From Rhynchospora pubera (lineage: Eukaryota > Streptophyta > Magnoliopsida > Poales > Cyperaceae): 64,000 nt of DNA. How positions within the stretch are numbered: the stretch's first letter is position 1; each line of letters starts with the position of its first letter. The notes beneath the pieces were generated by a model. It saw only the letters and a list, made by a program, of their open reading frames with translations. It was not told the DNA's origin and searched no databases. The DNA lies in assembly GCA_028095005.1 (NCBI GenBank), contig CM051462.1:172555955-172619954 (forward strand), in the 5' to 3' direction. The position numbers and the translations under genes are program-made. This document shows, piece after piece, positions 44,976 through 56,800 of this stretch.

Positions 44976-47706
44976 TTAATTAGACAATACAAAAACCCAA
45001 GAAAGAGAAAATACATAAAATTACTAAAACAAGCCTAAAATTGCAAAAAAATTATGAAGAAAGGCCCCAAAGTCCATGAAAGAAGGCTCAGATCGCAAAT
45101 CCGAACTGATGATTTGGCCAAAACGATTTGGGTCACGGAGCTTCTGTCAAAATTTCAGCCCGATCCGATGGTCGGATTAAAAGTTAAACCCTTTTTATTG
45201 AAGTATGCGCGGGACCATATTGCATCATCTAATGTCCATAGACCACAACCTCTAACCAAATCCGCAGAAGCTGCATATTACGAAAATCATGGTCATTTGT
45301 GAAAATCATGGTTGACCATTGGCTTGAACAGTGCAACTAGTTAGGTACGGACGCTATCTATATATATATATAGATGCTTTTGTCACACTTATTGTCATTT
45401 CAACAAGCAAACCCATTCTTCCGAGGTAAGAAAGGTACAAGACTATAATTTTTTCAGATTGTAGGGTCTGGGCTTCTATACCGATACAGGTGGTTCATGG
45501 AAAATTGACCGAGATTCTTTCTGCCATATCCAAACAAGGTAGACATTTATGATCCTTCTACTTAACTAATTCCTTTGAATTGTGCAAAGCCAATGGCATC
45601 GAGGGATTCGATGTACTTCCAACCACCTTAACAAACTCCTATTGACACAGATGTGCTTGGTAGTTCTAGCATGCATGGATGATTGAGTATCCACCTTGGT
45701 TTGGCGACTTGACTGGCACGATGAAGGAACTAATTAATTGTTGACAGAAAGAAAACCAAGAAAGTTGTACCAAATAGTCTCGAGAGACAAGGCGATCATG
45801 ACTATCATCTTTGCAAGCTCTATGAAGAAATGATGAATTTGATGATGTGACCAATGTCACATATAACAATAATTTTTATTGAGAAAAGGTTATTGGCCCG
45901 GTGGAGAAGGCGACCCCAACTTGTACTCTCTAGCGCATTCCTTGAGCCAAAACATGCCACCTCAGCAGCCATAGAAGAGTGAGCGGTCCCATTCCTTCAA
46001 ATCTTGATCGGTCACCACCACCATGCTACCTCAAGACTACCATTCATACCAAGCATGATCTGACCCGAAGTACTACCCTACCTCACCAATCAACCACCTT
46101 CGGAGCAGCAACAAGACACATGGGCTTCTTCAATATTTTTCCAAGATACAACTCTAGCTTTTACTAAAGCGGTCCCTCTGGTGGCCGTGGTTCTTCTCAT
46201 TGATTTGGTATGCCTCATTTCTCTCTTATTTTATTTTTTCTATGAATGTGCAGCATTGGAACAATGCTTGATTCAATTTGGAGGATAAGAGGAAAATGTG
46301 GAAAAATCGTCTCTGCTTAGATCTATTTTTTTTTTTAAAATAAAATTTGGTCTGAAATTTCAAAAGTTTGGATTGAAATTCATTTGGTCTGAAAATGAAT
46401 TTCGAAATTTAGGGGGCTATTTTGGTCCGAAATCTAGAAAATTCGATCTAAAATTTTTTTCCTGTTGAAATTTATTGAAGTTTGAATTATGAGAAAAATG
46501 GTAAATTAATCGATTATGCATGCTAATCTCATTTTTGGTTTAAATTTGAAAAAAGATACTCTTTGTTTCACACTGATTTGAAATTTTTAAAGCTTTCAAA
46601 TTTTTTTCTCAAGCAATATAGTTTATTTAGATATCTACTGTTAGTCTTTACACCAATAGACCAAGAAAAATATTTTGAAATGATAGGACTTGAATTAGTT
46701 GCTTAGATTTGTCAAAACACTCTAAGTCGATTTTTTTTAAATTTTTACCAAGTGAACCTATTTGTATTTTGTAAAATTCTATTTAAAGAAGCTCCACTAA
46801 TTTTGAAAATTATAAAATAAATTTGAATCACAAGAAACTGAAATCAAATGTTTGAATCACCAACGGACAAACTTAAGTTGATTAAATATAAATAGTTGTG
46901 AAAACGAGAGTGCACCCAAACCTTCTCCACCAACTTCACCACAAATATCAAAGGGTAGAGGGATTAGTTGTGGATTGTCATGAATTATTCCTCAAAGTTT
47001 TTTTTTTTTTTTTGAAACTTTGACAAAGGCTGCCAAAGAGTTATTCCTCAAAGTTCTCGAGGGAAATTAGGTAGTTGACAACTAGTTTCTACTGGTCCTG
47101 GTGTGAAAGTATTGGCAAATGATTTGTTGAGTATTATGACACGATTCTACCATGGTCACAGTCGAGCAACACCCGTCCGACTTTCCAAGTGCGTTATGTG
47201 TCAGTAGCTTTTTAAAAAGGTCAATGAAAACACATATATCCTCTAGGAAGAAAATCCCCATGACTCGACTTACACAAGTAAATTGGTGAAAATTTTAAAA
47301 AATATAAATGGAAAATGATTCATTATAAAATTTCTAACTTTAATGAGCTTCTATACTAAATTTTGTGGGATATGGGAAAGAATGGGTGAATAACATTGGA
47401 ATTGCAAGTGAATTGATGAAGTGAAACTAGAGTTCTTGAATTGATAATTTTTTTTAGGACCAAGAGAGACATAAATTGACTAGTAGAACACTAGACCTCT
47501 TGCCCTTGGAATTAAATTTTGAATTAGGTTTATTTGTTTGTGTGAAATATTGAGTAGGCATGAACAATTGATTTTTCATTACAACGCTTGGGTTGAGATG
47601 ATTTGATTAATTAAGTCTAAGTATAATCGATTCTTTTAATTAAGATGAGGATATTGTTTGGAGACAAACAGAGATATGCACTGGTAACTGCAGCCACCTA
47701 ACGTGT
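44976..47706. other. Gene-free stretch
   Basis: AT-rich after about 46200. Short frames such as 45054-45302 and 45979-46167 have no recognisable domain. Contains the 41-bp retroposon at 47000-47040. Confidence 0.45.
47000..47040 (-). mobile_element. 41-bp retroposon with 15-bp target duplication
   Basis: A T run followed by GAAACTTTGACAAAGGCTG and a few more bases sits between perfect copies of TTATTCCTCAAAGTT (46985-46999 and 47041-47055). Same layout as the inserts at 7768 and 50131. Confidence 0.75.
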
Positions 47707-47743
47707 GGTATTATTACTATTATTATTATTATTATTATTACTA

Positions 47744-47774
<31 letters not shown>

Positions 47775-47797
47775 TATTATTATTATTATTATTATTT
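47707..47797. repeat. (ATT)n microsatellite
   Basis: About 90 bp of TAT/ATT repeats with a few ACT interruptions. It makes an asparagine-rich frame on the minus strand that is not a gene. Confidence 0.9.
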
Positions 47798-49098
47798 CTC
47801 AACTCATAAACAATAATGTCACGTCCCGCACCGACGGGTCGCGGGGCGCGAGGCGGAACGGTATCTTCCGCATCCATCCGACGTCCCGTCAACCTACGTC
47901 GCAATAGAAAAACAAACAGAGTCAGGTACAAACCTCAGTAACCGGTTATTTAACGACACAATTTCTCTACATTTAATTATTATCACAAAATTCAATCAGA
48001 TCGGATTAATTATTTAACGACACAGTTTCTCTACATTTAATTTATTTATTCGGAAACAATGCAAAAGCAAAGAGTGAGATAAATAAATTTATCTCAGTGC
48101 GGTTTTTAGTTCCAGTTACACGAATTTCGATGATACATGTTCAGGAACTAACTACCGTACCAAATTAAACTAATACTAATATAAATACACAAGTAATACA
48201 AATACAAAACAAATAACAAATGAAATCATTTATAAACAGATGCAATGCAAAAGAGCACGACTACTTATTCAATTTGCAATTCAAATACAATTTAATATTT
48301 CAAAAGCCGGCTCAAATCTGGACAACTATCTAATGCAAGTCTGGTAATCATAAGTCACGATCATAGATCAATCATACCGTTGTCCCTCCCCAAACTCAGG
48401 AGGATCAGGACCAATTTCAAATTTCAGATACAATATAAACAATCAGATAATCAAAAGTACTACAAGCCGAGAACACTACCAGATCCGGAATATAAGCACT
48501 TACTTCACGGTGTACAGCCAGGTCTGGACGCGACCCAAATCCCCGTACAAAAGAAATGAGTGTCTATTCAATCGCACAAGCAGTACATATAACAATTTCA
48601 GATTATCAAGTGGAAACCATTCAATATGCATATAACAATAATAATAATAAACAAATGATTAATGTGTAAATATGCCACATGAATATTCAACAGTTTCAGA
48701 TATGCAAATACAAGCACAGTTCAGTCCTGAAAATGAAAATTAAAATTCGTGTGAAATCTGCACCTGTCAGACAAGCAAAGCAAGCAAGCAAAATACAGTC
48801 AAGTCGTATCGATCGTCCCGTCTCTGACACTTGACCACTCAGTTTCAATGTAAAAGTTCCAAATTCATCTTTGAAAAGATACTATGCGCTGCCCTCAACT
48901 GAATCCTTCTCCTCAAACCGACTAGCATCAATTTACTAGTTCTATATTCTATTTCTTCATTCTATTTACATTTATGTTTTTGTGGAATTTTTACTAGTTA
49001 ATTGCTACCCTTTTCTCACATTGACATGGCAAGCCAAGAAGAGAAGGGTGCACACAAGAGAAATGGTGAAAAAATGCCGAGATATTGTAGTCGGCTAT
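47798..49098. other. Gene-free stretch
   Basis: Starts with TGTCACGTCCCG (47818), a phrase resembling some LTR 5' ends, then GC-richer DNA. No partner end, duplication or coding region was found, so an LTR is not called. Confidence 0.4.
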
Positions 49099-49264
49099 GG
49101 GTGCGTTTGGATAGGTGTGGGAAGAAGGGAAGAATGGAAGAAGTAAGAAGAAATATTGGGAAATATGTAACTTTGTGAAGAGTTTGGATTGTTTAAAATT
49201 TTTTTTCTTCTTCTTCTTCCTTCTTCTTCTTCTTCTTCTTTTTTCCAACGATTCAAACACACCC
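49099..49264. mobile_element. MITE of the GTTTGGAT family
   Basis: Starts GGGTGCGTTTGGAT and ends with its approximate inverse (TTCAAACACACCC), flanked by TAT (49096-49098 and 49265-49267). It contains AGAGTTTGGATTG and a (TTC)n run at about 49204-49240. Related to the copies at 2313 and 52882. Confidence 0.7.
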
Positions 49265-49267
49265 TAT

Positions 49268-52200
49268 AAAAGAAAGATTACTCAGTGGGTGAAACATTCT
49301 ATGCTAACAAAATTGTTTTGTCTGTGTGACACGTGGGTCCCAAATGCTAGGTGGCATGAGAAAGAATTATTGGAGCGGCACAAACTCGGTGGTCTTAGAG
49401 TGGAATTAGTGCTTCATATAATACATGAAAATATAATGTAACTTACATGTGGACCTCCCTTGACAAACTAACAACTAGTGCAAACCGAGTTCATGAAAAT
49501 TTCAGACTATAAGGGTCTTAAAATGCACCACTATAAATTCAATTTGGAAAAAGAAAATTGCATTTCCTTTTAGAAAAGATAATTTTCTCTTCTATATTAA
49601 AACGAGTAGAACTCGTATTCTAAAAGTCGTAGAAAAAGCTGAACTTAATTTTAGAAATTATTAACTAAAATTTTAAATATTATCAAACATCATGTGTTAC
49701 AAAAAAAATTAATTTGTGCAGAAAAAAATAAAAGTAGACACACATAACATAAGTACAATTATAAAATCTAAGCAACCCAAAGTCCTAACAAATCTTTTAA
49801 CGACCCAAATAAAAATTCAAGGTATAACAAATAAAGAATGATAATGATGTTAAAAATAAAATGAAATGATAAATTCAATAATAAAATTATTAAACAAAAT
49901 ATATCTTTAGTCTGAAATAGAGATAACATATTGATTAGCATATCAAAAAATCTCTTTTGTGACGAGACTTGTCTTTTATCCCCTCTGATACTACTTTTCC
50001 TGTTATGTATTTCTAATAATTTATCATGGAAAAAATATTGCAATCAAGTGATAATTATATTTCCAACTAGAATGAAGAGTCAGTAAACTTGCATGATGAT
50101 TCACATCTAGCCATTAACCAAATCAGATTTTTTTTTTTTTTGAAGAAATAACCAAATCAGATTTAAACTATCAATGGTTATATATATATTTATATATATA
50201 TAACACTAATTGTTTACATCTTTGGTCTAATTGTTTACACTCTTGATTTAGTTTTTTTGCATAAGTAGGATAGAAAGTAAGATTAATAGTATCGTAAAAA
50301 AACACCAACTTACATGAAAATATGAACTTTTTTTACTTAGAACTTTATTTTTTATTTAAACAGCGTTGGTTGCCGCGTGTTACCGATGTGAAAATAAAAT
50401 AAATATTTGTGTTAACATTTTTTGGCACGAAAGATGTTGTTGATAGCAGAATCAAGGGGTACAGGCGTACAGCTCTACAATTTTGACAAAAATCTTCATA
50501 CAAATACGGAACTAAATCATTAAAATTTAATTTCCCTTCTTGTCCAATATAAATTATAAAGCATCTATAGAAATTAGAATGTGATAATGATGCACCCGGT
50601 ATATGAAGATATGGGGGATACATTGGTGGTTTTGCTTGGCAAGTTTTCTTTTTCGTTTGCATTTTAGGTAAATAATAATTTCCCTTGCGATTTGTTTCTT
50701 GCTGTTTAAGTTATTCCTTCCTCAACAAACGGAATTTAAATATTTCCTGAAATTCCCAGTTATTTGATAATAAAAGGAAACAAAAAGAGGAAAACGTGCC
50801 CCCAGACCGTGGCCACGTGTCCGATGAGGTTTAGAGTTAGATTTAGATAGTTTTGTTGAGAAAAAAAAAACTCGAAAATTGTAGAGAAAAATCTAAATCT
50901 ATGAGGGAGAGCTTTTTCTTCTCTATATTCGAGGAATTTACAAGTATGAGAGAGATTCGCACGAGAGGTAGAATCTCAATGGCTTGCTGGTTAGACAAGA
51001 ATTTGGACTCGTCGAACTGCAACAAAAATCAATCAAATATCTAGAAACTGTTTTTCGCTGCGGTAGATTTAACACTTATACTCCATTGTTTCCAATTGAT
51101 GATGTTCAAGTTGTTTATCATCAGGTAATCATATTATTCGATTCTATTAATCAATTTTATTATTTTAATTTATTCTAATTAACTAGCAAAAGATACTCTC
51201 AATATGTGGACAAATAAAGAAATAAAATAATACTAGACAATAAAAATCTTTGGTTGAATCTTTCAGCAATATAGGTGAATGTCTTTCTGAAAAGTAAATT
51301 ATTTAGACACCACCTGATTTTTTCTGTCAAATGATCTGACTTTTTATCTAAAATCAACATTTAGACCTACAGATATTTTTTATATCTAAAATCAACATTT
51401 AGACCACAGATTAGATTAGATCACACAATAAATTATTCATAATTAATATAATAACAATTGTTTTTTTTATTTCTAGTATATGATAATAGGTCTTTATGTG
51501 ATGTGATGTGAATTTGAAAATAAAATGCATGACAGAAAAATATGTAAAGGAAAATACATGTAATAAAAACGATAAAACATATTCATTTATTGTGCGGGCA
51601 AAATAAAAGTTTGATAAAAATATTATACTAAAAAAAATAAAATCTACATCTCAATATGAAAAAGTAATTTGATAAAATATAGTTTTTTAATAAATAATAT
51701 TATTTTAAAAATTGCAAATAAGAACGTTTTACATATGTTTTTTTTAAACAATTATCTTTAACGAAGTTTTTTGTGTTGTACTCTGTTTTTAGAAATTTTA
51801 ATAAGTGCTTTTAGATGAAGAATCAAAACTTAAAAGCTAAACAGAGTTGGATTAAGTTTCCCGGTGAATTTTACAACAACAATTAAGTCATTTGTCCTAA
51901 ATAAATTCGATAGATTAGAGAAGAAACCAAGCAAAATTTCTATGTCAATACCATCTTGATAAAAATTTTACTTGCCCGTAATTTACTTTGATAAATATTT
52001 TACTTGCACATAATTTATTTCAGCTTATGACTTGTCTTAGCTTTATTCAATCATAAATTTTCTAAGAGTATATGCCATTTTGAATAGTACTTTATACATA
52101 CATATATATACATTGACTAAAGTAGATTTCAGCACACAGATCGTCCTCGGCGCGAAAATTGATGATTGGATTTAGGAAAGGCGCAACTATGGACTCCCAA

Positions 52201-52881
52201 ATAAAATTCGTACAATATTAGGTCTGGCACATGCTCACCCCCACCTAGTTCCGCCCTTAGTTACGTGAGTTTTACTGAAAGAAGATTGATGAAAGATTGT
52301 TATTCTTTAACCATTCAAATCGTGTTGACCATGTTTAATCAAGTCCCCTTTCTCTCTTCTGATTCTTCCCTCTCGGCTTTTTTATCTTGTGTACAAACTC
52401 TAATTATTTTAATGAAATACTTAAGATCTTCGCATAAAAAAAATGAAATTGCCAAATTCTTTCCAAATTCATCTCTAATCTCCTCTCACACCAAGCCCGT
52501 ACCCACTTGGTTATTTTGTCATGTGCAGCTTCAGCACGGCTCCACATGTTACTCTTTACTCCGCGGCCTCCATCGTTCGCTCGTTTTTTTCGGAAAGCAG
52601 TGATTTTAGACTTTTGAATCTTTTGAATTTTGGTAAAAAAATTTTGGTACTAAACGCTGTGAATAGTAAAAGTATGAAACTTATGACACTCAGAAAATTA
52701 GGATGGATTTTTTTTTTTATTAAATGGACAAATTTTTCTGGTGACTTGGTGACTTTTTGTTGGGTTTCTTTTCTAGCCTATTTCAATTTGTTTAGAACAA
52801 AAGACTTAATCATGTTTCTTTTTCCCCCGAATGATATTGGTATGTTATTATTTCGTGATTACCACCATTTTCATTATATAT
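49268..52881. other. Gene-free stretch with two items of note
   Basis: Holds the 18-bp retroposon at 50131-50148 and, at about 50810-51125, a block with a CCACGTGT G-box, a leader-like sequence and a coding-like frame ending at a plausible donor (CATCAG/GTAATC). I could not find a second exon, so no gene is called. AT-rich otherwise. Confidence 0.4.
50131..50148 (-). mobile_element. 18-bp retroposed tail with 16-bp target duplication
   Basis: A T run followed by GAAGAAA sits between perfect copies of TAACCAAATCAGATTT (50115-50130 and 50149-50164). On the minus strand this is a few bases plus a poly(A) tail. Confidence 0.75.
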
Positions 52882-53029
52882 GGCTCCGTTTGGATGGTGT
52901 GGGAATAAGAGGAATAAGTGAAGAAGTATTGAGAAGTGTGTAATTTTATAAAGAGTTTGGATTGTTTATAATAGATTTGGGAGTAGGAAGAAGCTATTTC
53001 CTTATTCTTGCTCCCATCCAAACGTAGCC
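52882..53029. mobile_element. Intact 148-bp MITE, GGCTCCGTTTGGATG family
   Basis: Begins GGCTCCGTTTGGATG and ends CATCCAAACGTAGCC, its near inverse. Contains GGAATAAGAGGAATAAG and AGAGTTTGGATTG. The target duplication is unclear (TAT versus ATA). It is the best model for the disrupted copy at 2313-4390. Confidence 0.7.
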
Positions 53030-53049
53030 ATAGTATATAGTAAACAATA

Positions 53050-53385
53050 GAGCACCATGATGCATATAAGTTTTCGTGCACCATGATCCTTTTGGTCGGT
53101 GGTTTTACAAATTATCAAATCTAATTTAACCAATTCAATCAATATATTGAAATCTAAAAAAAAAACTCATATTTTTTTATTTTTTTACTATTTACTATTT
53201 TTTATGAATATTTTTCCGCTTGTCATTTTTGGATCCAAATTAGGAGTAAGAATATCCAAACATAGTATAAAAAAAATGTAAAATTTTGATTTCAGCGAGA
53301 TTTCAATATATATAGATTAGATTGATAATTTACGAACCATCAATCAAAACGTTATATGAACCATTTTTTCCGAAGGACACTGCTC
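53050..53385. mobile_element. Mutator-like MITE related to 6224-6713
   Basis: The left arm starts GAGCACCATGATGCATATAA and the right arm, reverse-complemented, starts GAGCAGTGTCC. Inner parts match (AATTATCAAATCTAATTTAAC versus its inverse; ATATATTGAAATCT). The same subterminal text occurs in the 6224 element. No convincing 9-bp duplication was found, so the outer ends are approximate. Confidence 0.6.
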
Positions 53386-53898
53386 TTTTATTATTTCGCT
53401 ATTTGCCAGAGGGTTCCAACTGGCAAGGCGTTTGCTCTGTTTTCACGTAGGGTACTATATTTTATTTTTAAAGTGTTTATTTACTTAAGTATATATTTTC
53501 CCCCCTTAAATTGGCCAATAATTTTCAAAATGTAAGACATTCGGATCCAATAACTTCATCACCCGTTATATCATTCTTTCCGAAAGCAGTTTCACGAGGG
53601 GGAAACAAAAAACAGCAGATCAAAATCTTGTATAACCATAAATTGCTCTCTTTGGACCAGCTTCAAAACTCGAATAACATTATTTTTGCGCTATACACAG
53701 TTTATGACTATTATATTAAAAAAATGATTAAGCACTAGAAGCAAAACCATAGTACTTGAAAAAAGACCAAGTACCAACAAAGCTCAAGGCCTCAAGCTGA
53801 ACACTTAGCAAGCTATGAAAGCCTTATTTATACCCCTATTCCTATCATTCTATTCCTTCTTTATGTCTATTATTATTCTTTTATTTTATCTCGCTTTC
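53386..53898. other. 3' flank of the JmjC gene
   Basis: Short frames only. The minus-strand gene's 3' untranslated region probably lies here. Confidence 0.4.
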
Positions 53899-56800
53899 CT
53901 ACTTCCTTTTTCCTGCATCTAGCAAAACTTCTACTGCCCGTTGTGCAGCATAGACTATCATCTTTTTTATCTGCACAGTAAGGAATTCAAAGGTAATTAT
54001 TTTCCAGAATGCAGGATGAAACGCATGATATTAAAAGAAAAGATCAAACCAATTTCAAATATGCTCAAATGGCAAAATATCATGTATATCTGCAAATAGA
54101 AAAATACTTTGCATCACCTTATAAAACACATAATTATCCTTTTGTATCCATGCCTTCACTGTTTATTAGTTTCATGTGCGAAGAGATGCACAAACAAACC
54201 CAGCTCTCTCACTCTATATAATTGTGTAGCAATATCTTTAATATACTCACAACTCACAAGGGAAAACTAATTTGCCAGTTCTAGCTTCCTAAAGAGGCAA
54301 AAACTATTAAGATTTTTTTGGTTTTCCAGGGATTACTTATGCTTAGTGCTTTGCACGGTCATGTACAAATTAATTCCCTATTAAGCTGATTACTTCCCGG
54401 AAGTATTACCTCTAGCTTATCTTCTTTGGCTCGGTGGTTCTTAGGCAGCCGCCTGAAGTCATCGGTTAGGCTAATGCAAGGGCCAATACTCTCAGGTGAA
54501 ACAAAATCCATTGCTATCTTGGTACATGACTGCAAAATTGCACTTCGAGTTACCAACAAGAACATGTGCTATTTGATCTATGAAGTGCCAAATTGGCTAC
54601 TCAAATAACATGTGCAACTAATATATGGGCATATGCCAGGAAAATGCCAAAAATTATAAATGAACAAATAACTTAAAATTATGGAACAAACAAGCAGAAT
54701 GAAGAACTTTAGAAAAGATAAAGTTGTCTTGAAAAATAAGTGCGATATAGAAAGAGCTTTGGGTATACATTCTTTTCTTCTAAATAATATACAAAACAAA
54801 GAGGTTAGTAAACACACCTTCAGATTTCTAACCTGATGGGGGCAGCCAGCTGGGATAAATACAGCTTCACCGACATGTTGCACAAAAGACCATGGCTCAA
54901 TTCCTGCAAGTACAAAATATTCAAGATTATCAATATTCAAACATTAATTTTCAATTTTTTTTTCTATAAACAATTTTTTACAGAACTAACCAAATTCGAT
55001 TTTGAGCCGTTTCTTGTGTTCCACCGTCAGATAGAAGGTCTCATCATGAACTGGATTAACTACCTAAAATAATGAGGGAAAAAAATCACTTGCACGAAGA
55101 AAATGAGTGGTGTTTGCATATTTTCCACAAAGTTATTTTACTGGCAGATTTTCTTTGCATATGTGTTATTGAGCAGCATCCTGCTAGGGAGAGACCAGCA
55201 TCTTTTTTAACTAATAACCAAGCAGGTCGGCCATCTGATCAATAAATTTGAATGCTTCCCCAGATCCAACCAACTAATGGTAAACTCGTCTGTGGATGGG
55301 GTTGGGTCAACCACTAGCCATTCCTAGTTATGTCAATCCAGCCAGTATTCAACAGTGAGCCTATATAATTAATACCTGGTCCACCAAATTACAGTGAATA
55401 TGCCGGAACTCTGGGAAGTATTTCTCAAGGAACTTTTTGAGTGGAGGGACATCCTCTCTTCTAAATATGTCCCATAAAGCACCTGCTGTTTTAGCTCGAT
55501 CATACGCCTCGTGTATGCGAACCACCTGACACTTCTTAGTTGTCTCGTATTCATCTGTTCTCAGTGTTCGATTTCGGGAAAATTCCACTTGGTCTTGCTC
55601 TTTGTGCTTGTGTTTCAGGTGCTTAATTGCGTTTTCTTGCTCAGAAGAAGGCTCTACATCTGAGACATCCATCAGAACATTTACCTGGTAAAATGTGACA
55701 GATTAAATCACAAGGAAATCAGTACTGGTCAAGTATACAAAAATAAAAAACCACTCTTATTCAGAACTTTTGCATACAGGATTGCACTCATATCTATGCT
55801 TTGTAAGAGTATACATGTCATTAAGACAATATCAATGGGGTATACACATGAAACTAACCCTAAGAGGCTAAGACAGAATATTCTCAAGAAGTTTTAAAAG
55901 AGAGAACATATACAAAAAAGATAAACAAGCAGATAAATAGAAATTACAGCATCAGCAACATCTAAGTGGATCTTTGTCACAGAGTCACCCCGGCCAAGTT
56001 CTTCTCTAAAACCATAAGCAATGTAAGACTTGGGCCCCAGATCTGGCTTTGGTACATCACTTGGGAGACAGCTAGCAAGATTCAACATGCCATATTTAGG
56101 GTTAGTGTATGCTTGGAATGGTAAGGCGCATATATACTTGCTGCAATGCAGTGGTAAGATATCCTCAAATCTGTGATATGTGGGCCAGTCTTTCAATTTC
56201 ATCATGACTGGCCACAGATTGGGGTGTAATATGCCGTACTCGTATCCCTCAAAGAAGGCGTCAGGCTCTATATCGACCTGTCAAAACATAATTCCTACAG
56301 ATAAGCTTCATATATCAGAAAGATAATTTAAATATTCTAATTAGGTTTAAGTTGTCTTTTGTTTAAAAGAAATTGTGTTCTACAGAATAGTTTCTGACAT
56401 CCACTTGGGTTTCAATATAAAAATAGAACGGATGCATGACTAAATGAACATACAAGTCAATGTTCATGCACAAGCTGTATGGAAGTTTTTTTTTTTTTTT
56501 GTTGCTCTCTCACCGTCTCTCTGTTTTGAATAGCAGATATACAATCCTCCATGGATCAAGAGACTCAAAAGCACAACAAAGAAGGACTCCTACTCGAATA
56601 ATTTAATGTATGTACAAACAAAGGAACACAGAAGTTCAGAACACTTACTTGGCAACAGGACAGACAATCAATGGCCCTAACTTGCGCCATCTCAGGATCA
56701 GTGCTACTACCATTAACAGCAGCCCACAAGTCATTGGGCTTCCAGCTCAAGCCTGAAGACTGTAGCAGATTCCTCACCACCACTGGTTCTCCTCTTGACC

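Noticed and set aside
47818..47830. LTR-like start TGTCACGTCCCG
   Set aside because: No partner end, duplication, primer site or coding region was found nearby.
47698..47931. Asparagine-rich minus-strand frame
   Set aside because: It is a translation of the (ATT)n microsatellite, not a gene.
49589..49620. Possible Helitron 5' end (TCTTCTATATTAAAACGAG)
   Set aside because: The resemblance is weak and no matching 3' end faces it, so it is not called.
50843..51178. Possible first exon of a gene with a G-box upstream
   Set aside because: No second exon or recognisable protein; the leader-like look alone is not enough.
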